10,176 bases of DNA from CAZZEX01 sp964653285 (lineage in GTDB: Bacteria; Chloroflexota; Anaerolineae; B4-G1): the NCBI GenBank assembly GCA_964653285.1, contig CAZZEX010000140.1:1-10176 (forward strand), written 5' to 3'. The notes beneath the pieces are model-generated. The model saw only the letters and a list, made by a program, of their open reading frames with translations. It made no database searches and was not told the DNA's origin. Each line of letters opens with the position of its first letter. Within the stretch, counting starts at the first letter, position 1. Made by a program: the position numbers and the translations under genes. Of the stretch, positions 1 to 6,952 are shown piece by piece.

Positions 1-326
1 AGCCAGACCCGGTCGGGGTCGAAGCCCAGTTGTTCCAGCACCTGGTGGATGATGGCGACGCGGCGGCGGGCCTTGTAGTTGCCGGACTGGTAGTGGCAAT
101 CACCAGGGTGGCAGCCGCCGATGAGGACACCGTCAGCCCCCTCCAGCACCGCCTTGGCGACGTAGATGGGGTCCAGCTGCCCGCTGCACATCAAGCGGAT
201 GATGCGCACGTTGGGCGGATACTGGATGCGGGAGGTGCCCGCCAGGTCAGCGCCGATGTAGGTGCACCAGTTGCACAGGAAGGCGACGATACGCGGTTCG
301 AACCCGGCCGTATGCTCATTACTCAT
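1..326 (-). CDS. mvhD: MvhD/FlpD-type hydrogenase iron-sulfur subunit (partial, C-terminus beyond window)
   Basis: Seen: 108 codons from ATG at 326 run to the window edge. The conserved cysteine pattern of the MvhD/FlpD family (Pfam FlpD) is present: AFLCNWC (C18, C21), RLMCSG (C47) and GGCHPGDCHY (C72, C77), with the family blocks GADLAGTSRIQYPP and EGADGVLIGGCHPGDCHY. Known: in methanogens MvhD carries a [2Fe-2S] cluster and passes electrons between a hydrogenase or formate dehydrogenase and HdrA; bacterial copies sit next to hdrA-like genes. Start choice: the preceding gene stops at 342; GGAG at 338-341 lies 11 nt upstream of ATG 326, while a nearer out-of-frame ATG is closed after three codons. 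Context: last visible gene of the hdrA-like operon, 15 nt after gene 3, so it is probably the electron entry or exit subunit. The family is usually about 130-150 residues, so most of the domain is visible. Membership is very likely; the partner enzyme is unknown. Confidence 0.93.
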   Translation of the reverse strand, partial: MSNEHTAGFEPRIVAFLCNWCTYIGADLAGTSRIQYPPNVRIIRLMCSGQLDPIYVAKAVLEGADGVLIGGCHPGDCHYQSGNYKARRRVAIIHQVLEQLGFDPDRVW

Positions 327-341
327 TTACCCATTTACTCC

Positions 342-3300
342 TTACTCGACCAACGCCGCGTCCACCAGCGCCAGCGCCCGGACGGGCTCGAAAGCTGGCT
401 GGCGGCTGGCGCCGTTGGGACAGACGGCCACGCAGGCGCCGCAGCCCTGACAGAGATAGTCAAGCACGCGAGCGAAGTGCTCCTCCTCGTCCAGCACCCG
501 CGCTCCGTAGGGGCAGGTGGCCACGCAGAGGCCGCAGAAACTGCACAGGTCCGTCTCGACGGCAGCGATGTCGGGGCGGGGCTCCACCGGCCGGGCGACG
601 ACCAGCGCGGCCCGCAGCGCCGCCGCCCGCGCCTGGACGATGGTCTCGGTGATGAAACGTGGCCCGTAGGCCAATCCGCACAGGAAGATACCAGGCCGGG
701 CCAGGTCGGTCGGGCGCAACTTGGGGTGTGCCTCGGCGAAGAAACCGTCCTCGTCCAGCACCACCCCCAGTATCCCAGCCAGCCGGCGGTTATCGCGGGG
801 GACGATACCGGTGGAGAGAGCCAGCAGGTCAGCCTCCAGCGTGACCGCCTCGTCGTACAGTGTGTCGTGGACGGTGACGCGCAACCGGTTGCCGTCCGCC
901 TCGACCACTGGCCTTTCGGGCGGCTCGTAGCGCAGAAAGCGCACCCCCAGCCGACGGGCCTGCTGGTAGTAGAGTTCCTGCATTCCCATCGTGCGGATGT
1001 CCCGGAAGAGAATGCTGACCTCAATGGTGGGATCGAGACCTTTGAGCGCCAGCGCATTCTTGAGAGCGTGGGCGCAACAGACGCGGGAGCAGTAGGGGCG
1101 AGCCTCGTTGCGAGATTCAACACACTGTATCATTATGATTGACCGACAGGGGGCAAGAGGCAGGAGGCAGAAGGTAGGAGGCAGGGATCCTGCATCTTGC
1201 ATCTTGCTTCTTGCAATCATTTGCTCCAATTCCCGCTGCGTGACAACGCGGGGGTGCTGGCCGTAGAGGCACTCGGTCGTCGCAGCCTGTTCCGCGCCGG
1301 TGGCGACGATGAGCGCGCCGTACTGCTCTGAACAGACCTCATCGCTGATCCGTATCTCCGCTGCGAAGTCTCCCCGCACGCCGGACCAGCCCACCAATTC
1401 GGCCTCGGTCCAGACACGCACCCGTTCCACCCGCCGCACGCGTTCCACCGTCTCGGCCAGCAATGCCTGGGCGTCCAGCCCCTCCAGGGTGCGGTGGCTT
1501 TCCCGCAAGTTGCCGCCCAGTTGGGCCTCTTGCTCCACCAGGTCGCATTCCACTCCCAGGTCGGCCAGGGTGAGCGCGGCGGTCATCCCGGCCAGTCCCC
1601 CACCCAGAACGAGTACCCGCCGGGCGACGGTCTCCTGCGGGCGGGGGTGGAAGGCCCGGTAGGGGGTCTCCCGCAACCCGGCGACGGCCATCTCCACCTC
1701 CCCCCGGGCGACAGCGGTCACGGCGGCGGTGTTGCTCCGGTGAACCCATGCGGCTCCCTCGCGGATGTTGGCGCGGGCCAGCAGGCGGGCCGGCAGGTCC
1801 AGGCGGGCCGTCAACGCGTCGAACCGGTCGGCGTAGAGCCGGGGCGAGCAGCCAGCGACGACGATGCGGTTGATGCCGTGTTCCGCCACAGCGCGCTCAA
1901 TGGCGGCCAGGCCCGACTCCTCGCAGGCAGCCTCCAGCCGCTCAATGTAGACCACGGCGCGCAGCCGCTCGCCCGCAGCGGTCAGCGCAGGAAAGTCCAG
2001 GAATCTCTCCAATGTGCCATGGCAGGTGCAGAGAAACAGGCCAATGCGTGGGGACTGGTCGGAGAGGCCCTCACCCCACCCTCGGCCCCTGCGGGGCCAC
2101 CCCCTCCCCTCTCCCGAAGTCGGGAGAGGGGAGGGGGCCGGGGGGTGGGGTGAGGGCGACAACACCCCTGCCGCCAGCGCGGCCGCAGCCACGGCCTGGG
2201 TCACCGTCTCGGGCACGTCGGCGGGGGCCGAACCAGCCCCGGCAGCGAAGACCCCCGGGCGAGAGGTGGTGCCGGGACCGTCGTCGCCGGGGAGGATAAA
2301 GCCATGTTCATCCAGGGCGACGCCGGTGCAGGCGGCCAGTTCCTGCACACTGTCCGCCGGCCCCAGCCCGACCGCCAGCACCACCAGGTCGAACTCCTCC
2401 TCCCCGTCCGGTGTCAGCAGCCGCAGGTTCTTGCTGCCGGGCACCTCCTGCACCGCCGCGACCATCCCTCGCCGGTAGGTCACCCCCGGCAGAGCCGCCA
2501 CCCGCTGGAAGTATCGCTCGTATCCCTTGCCTGCTGTCCGCACATCCATCGTGAAAACGGTCACCTCCGTCTCCGGCGCGACCTCCTTTGCGAGGCCGGC
2601 CTGCTTGGCGGTGATCATACAGCACGAGGTGGAGCAATAGGGACGGCCCAGTGCCTCGTTGCGGGAGCCGACGCAGTGGATGAAGGCGATGCGGCGGGGT
2701 GTCTGCCCGTCGGATGGGCGCAGGAGGCGACCACCGGTCGGGCCGGAGCGGTTGAGCATGCGCTCGAACTGAAGGTTGGTGACCACGTTGGGGTAGCGTC
2801 CCCAGCCGTACTCGACCGCACGGGTGGCATCGAAGGAGGCAAAGCCTGGCGCCAGCAGCACCGCGCCCACCTCGACCCGCTCTTCCATCGGGGCCGCCTC
2901 CAGGTCAATCGCCCCGTGGGGACAGACGTCCACGCAGGCCCCGCACCCCCCCCTTGCCCCCCCCTTATGGGGGGAGAAGTGAATGCAGGCTTCGGGGTCG
3001 AGCGCGTAGGCGAAGGGCACGGCGCGAGGGGGCGGGGGGTAAATGGCCTTCTCATCAGAACACAGATAGGCAGGATTTGCGGATTGGGGTCGCGTGGCCG
3101 GGCAGACGGCAGCGCACGCCCCGCAGTTGTCGCAGCGATCGGGGGTCACGTAGCACGGCCCATGGCACAGGGTGGCGACGAAGCGATGTCCTGAGCCGGC
3201 CGAAGGGCGGCCGGGCTTCCCCTCCAGCGCGGCCAGCAGAGTGCGCGGCAGAAGGGTGATGCGGGGATGGAGTTCGCTGGAGATGGTCGGGCAGTAGGAA

Positions 3301-3491
3301 GGCTGGCGCGGGAGCGCGATGCACAGGCCGCAGGAGTCGGTGATGAAGGTATGGTCGAGCAGGAGGAAGGCCCCGCCGATGTGAGAGGCGCTATCCGCCA
3401 GGTAGACCTGCGCGCCCCACTCGGCCAGGTGATGGGCGGCGGTCATCCCGGCCAGTCCCGCACCGACGACGAGAATCCGAGATTGGGTCAT
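342..3491 (-). CDS. Tandem fused HdrA-like protein (two FAD modules, gene 3 of operon)
   Basis: A 1049-residue protein made of two HdrA-like modules. Module A: FAD motif GAGLAG near residue 10, internal ferredoxin with CDNCGACAAVCP (about 120-131) and a second cluster ending CGACVDVCP (about 183-191), HCVGSR and CSTSCC motifs (about 273-291). Module B: HdrA N-terminal domain with four cysteines (C488, C490, C523, C548; FLCTCHG and AGCSPR), second FAD motif GGGLAG (about 630), QCVESR and CSRVCC (about 790-806), then C-terminal ferredoxin CSFCGLCVATCP and CQGCGACVAVCP (about 984-1025). Known: HdrA is the flavin subunit of heterodisulfide reductases, about 650 residues with one FAD. Inferred: soluble electron-transfer or bifurcating subunit. 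Start: ATG 3491 with AAAGG just upstream; an alternative GTG at 3512 would overlap gene 2 by 11 nt and add 7 residues. Module A resembles gene 1 and module B resembles gene 2, so this looks like a fused duplicate. Four inserts look repeat-derived (3189-3221, 2946-2975, 2067-2157, 1143-1208). Confidence 0.92.
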   Translation of the reverse strand: MTQSRILVVGAGLAGMTAAHHLAEWGAQVYLADSASHIGGAFLLLDHTFITDSCGLCIALPRQPSYCPTISSELHPRITLLPRTLLAALEGKPGRPSAGSGHRFVATLCHGPCYVTPDRCDNCGACAAVCPATRPQSANPAYLCSDEKAIYPPPPRAVPFAYALDPEACIHFSPHKGGARGGCGACVDVCPHGAIDLEAAPMEERVEVGAVLLAPGFASFDATRAVEYGWGRYPNVVTNLQFERMLNRSGPTGGRLLRPSDGQTPRRIAFIHCVGSRNEALGRPYCSTSCCMITAKQAGLAKEVAPETEVTVFTMDVRTAGKGYERYFQRVAALPGVTYRRGMVAAVQEVPGSKNLRLLTPDGEEEFDLVVLAVGLGPADSVQELAACTGVALDEHGFILPGDDGPGTTSRPGVFAAGAGSAPADVPETVTQAVAAAALAAGVLSPSPHPPAPSPLPTSGEGRGWPRRGRGWGEGLSDQSPRIGLFLCTCHGTLERFLDFPALTAAGERLRAVVYIERLEAACEESGLAAIERAVAEHGINRIVVAGCSPRLYADRFDALTARLDLPARLLARANIREGAAWVHRSNTAAVTAVARGEVEMAVAGLRETPYRAFHPRPQETVARRVLVLGGGLAGMTAALTLADLGVECDLVEQEAQLGGNLRESHRTLEGLDAQALLAETVERVRRVERVRVWTEAELVGWSGVRGDFAAEIRISDEVCSEQYGALIVATGAEQAATTECLYGQHPRVVTQRELEQMIARSKMQDAGSLPPTFCLLPLAPCRSIIMIQCVESRNEARPYCSRVCCAHALKNALALKGLDPTIEVSILFRDIRTMGMQELYYQQARRLGVRFLRYEPPERPVVEADGNRLRVTVHDTLYDEAVTLEADLLALSTGIVPRDNRRLAGILGVVLDEDGFFAEAHPKLRPTDLARPGIFLCGLAYGPRFITETIVQARAAALRAALVVARPVEPRPDIAAVETDLCSFCGLCVATCPYGARVLDEEEHFARVLDYLCQGCGACVAVCPNGASRQPAFEPVRALALVDAALVE
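1143..1208. repeat. In-frame insert of short-word repeats in gene 3 module B
   Basis: Codons for about 22 residues (about 762-783) sit between the FAD module text ELEQMIAR and SIIMIQCVESR; in genes 1 and 2 the corresponding QCAGSR motif is preceded by different, more compact text. The DNA is built of GCAAGATGCA and CTGCCTCCT-type words and shares 17 bp with the intergenic repeat at 9571-9587. Confidence 0.65.
2067..2157. repeat. 91-bp palindromic repeat forming the linker of the fused HdrA-like gene
   Basis: Outer arms of 15 bp (2067-2081 and 2143-2157) are perfect inverted copies; inner 16-bp arms (2101-2116 and 2121-2136) flank an AAGT loop, and the left half carries a small GGCCCC/GGGGCC hairpin. 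It lies fully within codons of gene 3 and encodes a Pro/Ser then Gly/Arg/Trp-rich stretch (residues about 445-475) exactly between the two HdrA-like modules. The words PAPSPLP..SGEGRG are like those of a palindromic repeat often seen translated in bacterial genomes (from memory, not searched). Confidence 0.85.
2946..2975. repeat. C-run/G-run palindrome inserted between cluster cysteines of gene 3 module A
   Basis: CCCCCC TTAT GGGGGG lies inside the second ferredoxin motif and encodes SPHKGGARGG. The spacing from the first to the second cysteine is 13 residues here, against 7 in the same motif of gene 1 (CIFFQRGKC). Confidence 0.6.
3189..3221. repeat. Small palindromic insert in gene 3 module A
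   Basis: CCGGCCG and CGGCCGG (3196-3202, 3208-3214) form a perfect 7-bp stem. The encoded GKPGRPSAGSG lies just before the first ferredoxin and has no match in gene 1, where LEG-like text leads directly to the equivalent strand. It resembles the CCTGAGC..CGAAGG-type dispersed repeat (from memory). Confidence 0.45.
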
Positions 3492-3501
3492 TGGCCTTTG
3501 G

Positions 3502-5259
3502 TCATTGATCACCGGTCATCGGCAGCACCGCTTCCATCATCGCCAACACCTGCCCCGTAGTCAAGTTGCGCACGCTGGTCGCCTTGTTCCGGCAGGCGAC
3601 GGCGCAGGCTCCGCAGCCCTGGCAGAGGGCCGCGTTGACCGTCGCCAATTTCTTCCACGGGTGAAGCGCCCGGGCCTCGTAGGGGCAGGCTGGCACACAT
3701 AGCCCACAGCCCACGCACAGCCGCTCATCCACGACGGCGATGGTTGGCTGCGCCACCATCTCGCGCTGGGCGAAGAGTTGCAACACCTTGGCCGCCGCAC
3801 CCGAGGCCTGCGCGACTGTCTCTGGGATGTCCTTGGGAAACTGGGCCGCGCCAGCCAGGTAGATGCCCGCCGTGAGGCTCTCTACCGGGTGCAGTTTGGG
3901 GTGAGCCTCGGTGAAGAAACCGCTCTCGTCTATGGCGACGCGCATAAGACGGGCCAAGCCCTCGCTCCCGGCGCTGGGCACCGCCGCCATCGCCAGCACC
4001 ACCAGGTCGGCCCCCACGCGCACCGACTTGCCGCTCAGCGTGTCGGCTCCCCACACCTCCAGTCGCTGATCCCGCTGAACGATCCTGGACACCTTACCGC
4101 GCAGGTAGATGACCCCGAATTCCTCCATCGCTCGCTGGACAAACTCGTCGTATCCCCGACCCTGGGAGCGGATGTCAATGTAACAGACGTATGCCTGGCC
4201 CTCCGGGACGGCACGGCGGTAGGCGGTAGCCTGCTTCGCAACGTACATGCAGCAGATCTTGGAGCAATAAGGCCGGTGGAGATTGGGATCGCGAGAGCCA
4301 GCGCACTGCACCCAGACGACCTCCCGAGGCACGCGACCATCCGACGGGCAGCGGATTTGCCCCTCCCTCAACATGGCTTCGAACTGGAGGCTATCCACCA
4401 CATCGGGATACCGCCCGCCGCCGTACTCGGGCAGGTTCTCCTTCGCGTAGAGGTCGAAGCCAGTGGCGAGCACCACCGCCCCTACTTCTATGTGGTGAGT
4501 TTCATATTCCAAGGCTTGAATTTTCAGGTCGTGCAGATCTGAAACCTGAAACTTGGAACCTGAAACTTCCACCGCGAAGTTCCCCACGTATCCCCCAAAT
4601 TCCGCCACCTCTGCGTTCGTGAGCACCTTAATCAGAGGATGGTGGGTGACAGTCTTGATGCGTTCCTTCAACACATCCCCGCTGTCATCGAAATTGAGGT
4701 AAAGGCGAGAGAGTTGCGCCATCCGCCCGCCCAGCCGGTCCGACCGCTCGACGAGCACCACCGGGTATCCGGCGTCGGCGATGTCCAGGGCGGCGGTCAG
4801 CCCGGCGATGCCACCGCCCACGACCAGCGCCCGCTTGACGATGGGCAGCGTGAGCGGCACCAGCGGCTCGTCGTAGCGCACCTTCTCCACGAGCGTGCAC
4901 ACCGTCTCAATGGCCTTACGGGTGGCCTCCTCCGGCGCGTTTTGGTGTGGCCAGGAGACTTGCTCCCGGATATTAGCGATATCCACCTGGTAGGGGTTCA
5001 GCCCGACGGCGGCGGCCGCTTTACGGAACGTGGCTTCGTGCATCGTTGGCGAGCAGGCGGCGACGACCACCCCGTCCAGGTTGTGCTCCGTGATGGCTTG
5101 CTGGATGAGCGCCTGGCCAGGGTCGGAGCACATGTACTTGTAGTCAGCGGCGCAGGCGACGCCAGGATAATCGCGCAACGTTTCGGCCACCCGCTGCACG
5201 TCCACCGTGCTGGCAATGTTAAGCCCGCAGTGACAGATGAAGACGCCGATACGAGCCAT
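3502..5259 (-). CDS. HdrA-like protein without internal ferredoxin (gene 2 of operon)
   Basis: 585 residues. The N-terminal HdrA domain has FICHCG (C9, C11), MCSDPGQ (C44) and ACSPTMHE (C69), which in HdrA hold a [4Fe-4S] cluster. The FAD motif GGGIAG follows at about 148-153, then QCAGSRD and CSKICC, and a C-terminal ferredoxin with two CxxCxxCxxxC motifs (C515/518/521/525 and C546/549/552/556). The ferredoxin that normally interrupts the HdrA FAD domain is missing; in its place is a stretch of about 20 residues (near 231-254) encoded by repeat-like words. The second C-terminal cluster motif has Arg557 where Pro is usual. Start: ATG 5257-5259 gives the family N-terminus MARIGVFICHCG and shares one base with the TAA of gene 1 (TAATG), which suggests coupled translation; the open frame extends upstream inside gene 1 but that part is not family-like. 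Inferred role: flavin/Fe-S electron carrier partnering gene 1 and MvhD. The HdrA-family call is firm; substrate is unknown. Confidence 0.93.
   Translation of the reverse strand: MARIGVFICHCGLNIASTVDVQRVAETLRDYPGVACAADYKYMCSDPGQALIQQAITEHNLDGVVVAACSPTMHEATFRKAAAAVGLNPYQVDIANIREQVSWPHQNAPEEATRKAIETVCTLVEKVRYDEPLVPLTLPIVKRALVVGGGIAGLTAALDIADAGYPVVLVERSDRLGGRMAQLSRLYLNFDDSGDVLKERIKTVTHHPLIKVLTNAEVAEFGGYVGNFAVEVSGSKFQVSDLHDLKIQALEYETHHIEVGAVVLATGFDLYAKENLPEYGGGRYPDVVDSLQFEAMLREGQIRCPSDGRVPREVVWVQCAGSRDPNLHRPYCSKICCMYVAKQATAYRRAVPEGQAYVCYIDIRSQGRGYDEFVQRAMEEFGVIYLRGKVSRIVQRDQRLEVWGADTLSGKSVRVGADLVVLAMAAVPSAGSEGLARLMRVAIDESGFFTEAHPKLHPVESLTAGIYLAGAAQFPKDIPETVAQASGAAAKVLQLFAQREMVAQPTIAVVDERLCVGCGLCVPACPYEARALHPWKKLATVNAALCQGCGACAVACRNKATSVRNLTTGQVLAMMEAVLPMTGDQ
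4503..4568. repeat. Repeat-like words replacing the internal ferredoxin in gene 2
   Basis: AACCTGAAACTT occurs twice with a 14-bp period (4543-4554, 4557-4568). This AT-richer stretch in an otherwise GC-rich gene encodes KFQVSDLHDLKIQ and similar, at the point where the FAD domain of gene 1 carries two iron-sulfur motifs. Confidence 0.6.
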
Positions 5260-6608
5260 TACTTCCCCCCCCCGCCCCCCCCCGCAGGGGAGGGAAACTG
5301 CTGCTGGCGGGAGAAGAGTTTGAGCACCTGGGCCGCCGCGCCGCTGGCATGGGCGACCGTCTCCGGAATGTCCATCGGCCCGGTACAGGCGCCGGCCAGG
5401 AACACGCCGGGCCGTAGCGTCTCCACCGGGCGCATATTGGGATCGCGGGAGAGCAGCCAGCCATGTTCGTCCGTTGGCAGGCCCAGCATCTCGGCCAGGT
5501 GCCGCGTCGTGGGAGGGGGTAGGAGCGCTGGGGCCACCACCACCAGGTCGGCGGCGACCTGCACTTGTTGGCCACTGAGCGTGTCGGCTCCCCACACCAT
5601 CACCTTGCCGTCCTGGCGGAAGACGCGGGAGACCTTGCCCCGCAGGTAGAGCACGTGCTCGTCCTCCATCGCTCTCTGGGTAAACTCGTCGTACCGCTTA
5701 CCGGCAGCGCGGATGTCAATGTAAAAGACGTACGCCTGTCCGTCGTGTACCCGGTGGCGGTAGAGAATGGCCTGCTTGGCCGTATACATGCAACAAACCT
5801 TTGAGCAATAGGGCATATGCTTTTCAGGGTCACGGGAGCCAGCGCACTGGATGAGGACGACCTCGCGGGGGACTTTCCCGTCGGAGGGACGCCGCACCTG
5901 GCCAGTGGTCGGGCCGGAGGAGGAGAGCAGTCGCTCGAAGGCAAGTGCGTCAATCACGTCCGGCACGCGCCCCCCGCCGTACTCGGGCATATTCTCCAGC
6001 CCATAGAGGTCGTAGCCAGTGGCCAGAATGATGGCACCGACCCGCTCCTCGATGACCTCGTCTTCCTGGTCAAAGGTGATCGCACCCACCGGGCAGAAGC
6101 GCTCGCAGGCACGGCACTTGCCCCGCTGGAAGAAGATGCAATGCTCACGGTCAATCACCGGCTTGTTCGGCACCGCCTGTGGAGAAAGAGTGTAGATCGC
6201 TTTACGGGTGCCCATGCCGCGCTCGAAATCGGAGATCACCTTGCGGGGACATTTCTCCTGACAGAGGCCACAGCCAGTGCATTTCTCCCAGTCTACATAG
6301 GCGGCGTGGCGGCGGATGCGCACCCGGAAGTCACCGACCTCTCCCTCGACCGCCTCGACCTCGGAGTAGGTGTGTAGGTGGATGTGCTCGTGGTGGCCGA
6401 CCTCGACGGTGCGGGGGGTGAGAATGCACTGGGCGCAATCGAGCGTGGGGAAGGTGTCCGAAAGTTGGTGCATTCGGCCGCCAATGGAGGGCAGTCGGTC
6501 AACGAGCACGACGTCATAGCCTGCGTTGGCGATGTCCAGAGCGGCCTGCATACCGGCGATGCCAGCGCCGACGATGATAGCGCGAGGGAAGGGAAACTGG
6601 TCCGCCAC
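5259..6608 (-). CDS. QmoA/HdrA-like flavoprotein with internal 2x[4Fe-4S] ferredoxin (gene 1 of operon)
   Basis: 449 residues from GTG 6608. FAD-binding GAGIAG lies at about 14-19, followed by the HdrA/QmoA block GGRMHQLSDTFPTLDCAQC. An inserted ferredoxin has CTGCGLCQEKCP (C110-C120) and CIFFQRGKCRACERFCP (C157, C165, C168, C172). Then come LATGYDLYG, QCAGSRD and CSKVCCMYTAKQA motifs. It lacks the HdrA N-terminal cluster domain and the C-terminal ferredoxin, so it is shorter than HdrA (about 650 residues) and closer in layout to QmoA-type proteins. Start: an upstream in-frame TTG at 6644 exists, but it lies inside the -35 box of a strong promoter; GTG 6608 begins about where transcription should, so translation is probably leaderless. 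First gene of the operon; its stop overlaps gene 2 (TAATG). The last dozen residues (a Pro/Ser then poly-Gly tail) come from a C-run/G-run repeat and are probably not functional. Role inferred: FAD/Fe-S electron transfer in an Hdr- or Qmo-like complex. Confidence 0.9.
   Translation of the reverse strand: MADQFPFPRAIIVGAGIAGMQAALDIANAGYDVVLVDRLPSIGGRMHQLSDTFPTLDCAQCILTPRTVEVGHHEHIHLHTYSEVEAVEGEVGDFRVRIRRHAAYVDWEKCTGCGLCQEKCPRKVISDFERGMGTRKAIYTLSPQAVPNKPVIDREHCIFFQRGKCRACERFCPVGAITFDQEDEVIEERVGAIILATGYDLYGLENMPEYGGGRVPDVIDALAFERLLSSSGPTTGQVRRPSDGKVPREVVLIQCAGSRDPEKHMPYCSKVCCMYTAKQAILYRHRVHDGQAYVFYIDIRAAGKRYDEFTQRAMEDEHVLYLRGKVSRVFRQDGKVMVWGADTLSGQQVQVAADLVVVAPALLPPPTTRHLAEMLGLPTDEHGWLLSRDPNMRPVETLRPGVFLAGACTGPMDIPETVAHASGAAAQVLKLFSRQQQFPSPAGGGGGGK
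5262..5293. repeat. C-run repeat at the gene 1/gene 2 junction
   Basis: Long C runs split by single G bases, then GCAGGGGAGGG, encode the last residues of gene 1 (PSPAGGGGGGK) just before the TAATG overlap. The same position in the fused gene 3 holds the 91-bp palindrome. The run is prone to slippage, which would change the end of gene 1 and its coupling to gene 2. Confidence 0.55.
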
Positions 6609-6644
6609 GGATTCAAGTATACCGCACTTTGGAGCAGTTGGCAA
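6609..6644 (-). promoter_or_regulatory. Sigma70-type promoter of the hdrA-like operon, likely leaderless
   Basis: On the minus strand TTGCCA (6639-6644) and TATACT (6616-6621) are separated by exactly 17 bp, close to consensus. Seven bases lie between the -10 box and the GTG at 6608, so the predicted transcription start falls on or one base before the start codon and no Shine-Dalgarno site fits. This argues for a leaderless mRNA and for GTG 6608 rather than TTG 6644. It is the only good promoter seen for the four operon genes, whose spacings are 15 nt or less. Confidence 0.65.
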
Positions 6645-6825
6645 TGGAATTCATCTTGATTGGCTCGTGACACCTCTCCTTCTCAGCCTTGGCAACCCTG
6701 TCGCATGGAATACAATCGGCGCAGGCACCAAGGCCTTCTCCATCCCCCTGGCCCAACAGGGATTTCTCGTATCATCTCAATATTTAGGGGCAAATAGTCC
6801 CCATCTGTCGCCGATGGTATGGATG

Positions 6826-6846
6826 CGCCAACTTGTTGGCGTTTTT
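6826..6846 (+). terminator. Possible rho-independent terminator
   Basis: CGCCAA and TTGGCG form a 6-bp stem around a 4-base loop, followed directly by TTTTT (6842-6846). The form fits a weak intrinsic terminator on the plus strand, but no plus-strand gene is seen upstream. It may be chance or part of an unrecognised small transcript. Confidence 0.25.
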
Positions 6847-6943
6847 GCCGACCGAGACCCGTTTCCGCAAGACCGAAACAAGTTTCGGCATCCACATTCC
6901 CCAGTTTATTGAGCAGATACGATTTCTCTTTATAGCGCAGTTG

Positions 6944-6952
6944 TGTTAGAAT
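6944..6952 (+). promoter_or_regulatory. Possible extended -10 promoter for the DMT fragment
   Basis: TGTTAGAAT fits an extended -10 (TG, one base, TAGAAT). No good -35 is seen; TTTCTC at 6923-6928 is the nearest match. A 7-bp inverted repeat (6950-6970, AATCCCG/CGGGATT) overlaps the predicted start of transcription and could be an operator or a 5' hairpin. The transporter fragment begins about 100 bp downstream. Confidence 0.35.

Noticed and set aside
30..1142. Long open frame on the plus strand opposite gene 3
   Set aside because: It mirrors a well-supported HdrA gene in GC-rich DNA, has no recognisable domain, and its sequence is typical antisense composition. The same holds for 1494-2153, 2304-3194, 3778-4542, 4639-5649 and 5817-6377.
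2101..2136. Strong hairpin as a transcription terminator
   Set aside because: It lies within an uninterrupted coding frame, lacks a T run, and the second half of the protein is well conserved downstream.
5260..5595. N-terminal extension of gene 2 by 112 residues
   Set aside because: The extension overlaps gene 1 coding DNA and reads as low-complexity shadow; the HdrA N-terminus begins at the ATG at 5259.
6609..6644. TTG start giving gene 1 twelve more residues
   Set aside because: The TTG is part of the -35 box of a near-consensus promoter and has no good ribosome site.
6683..6895. 70-residue minus-strand open frame in the noncoding gap
   Set aside because: No ribosome site, no family features and it crosses the inverted repeats; probably chance.
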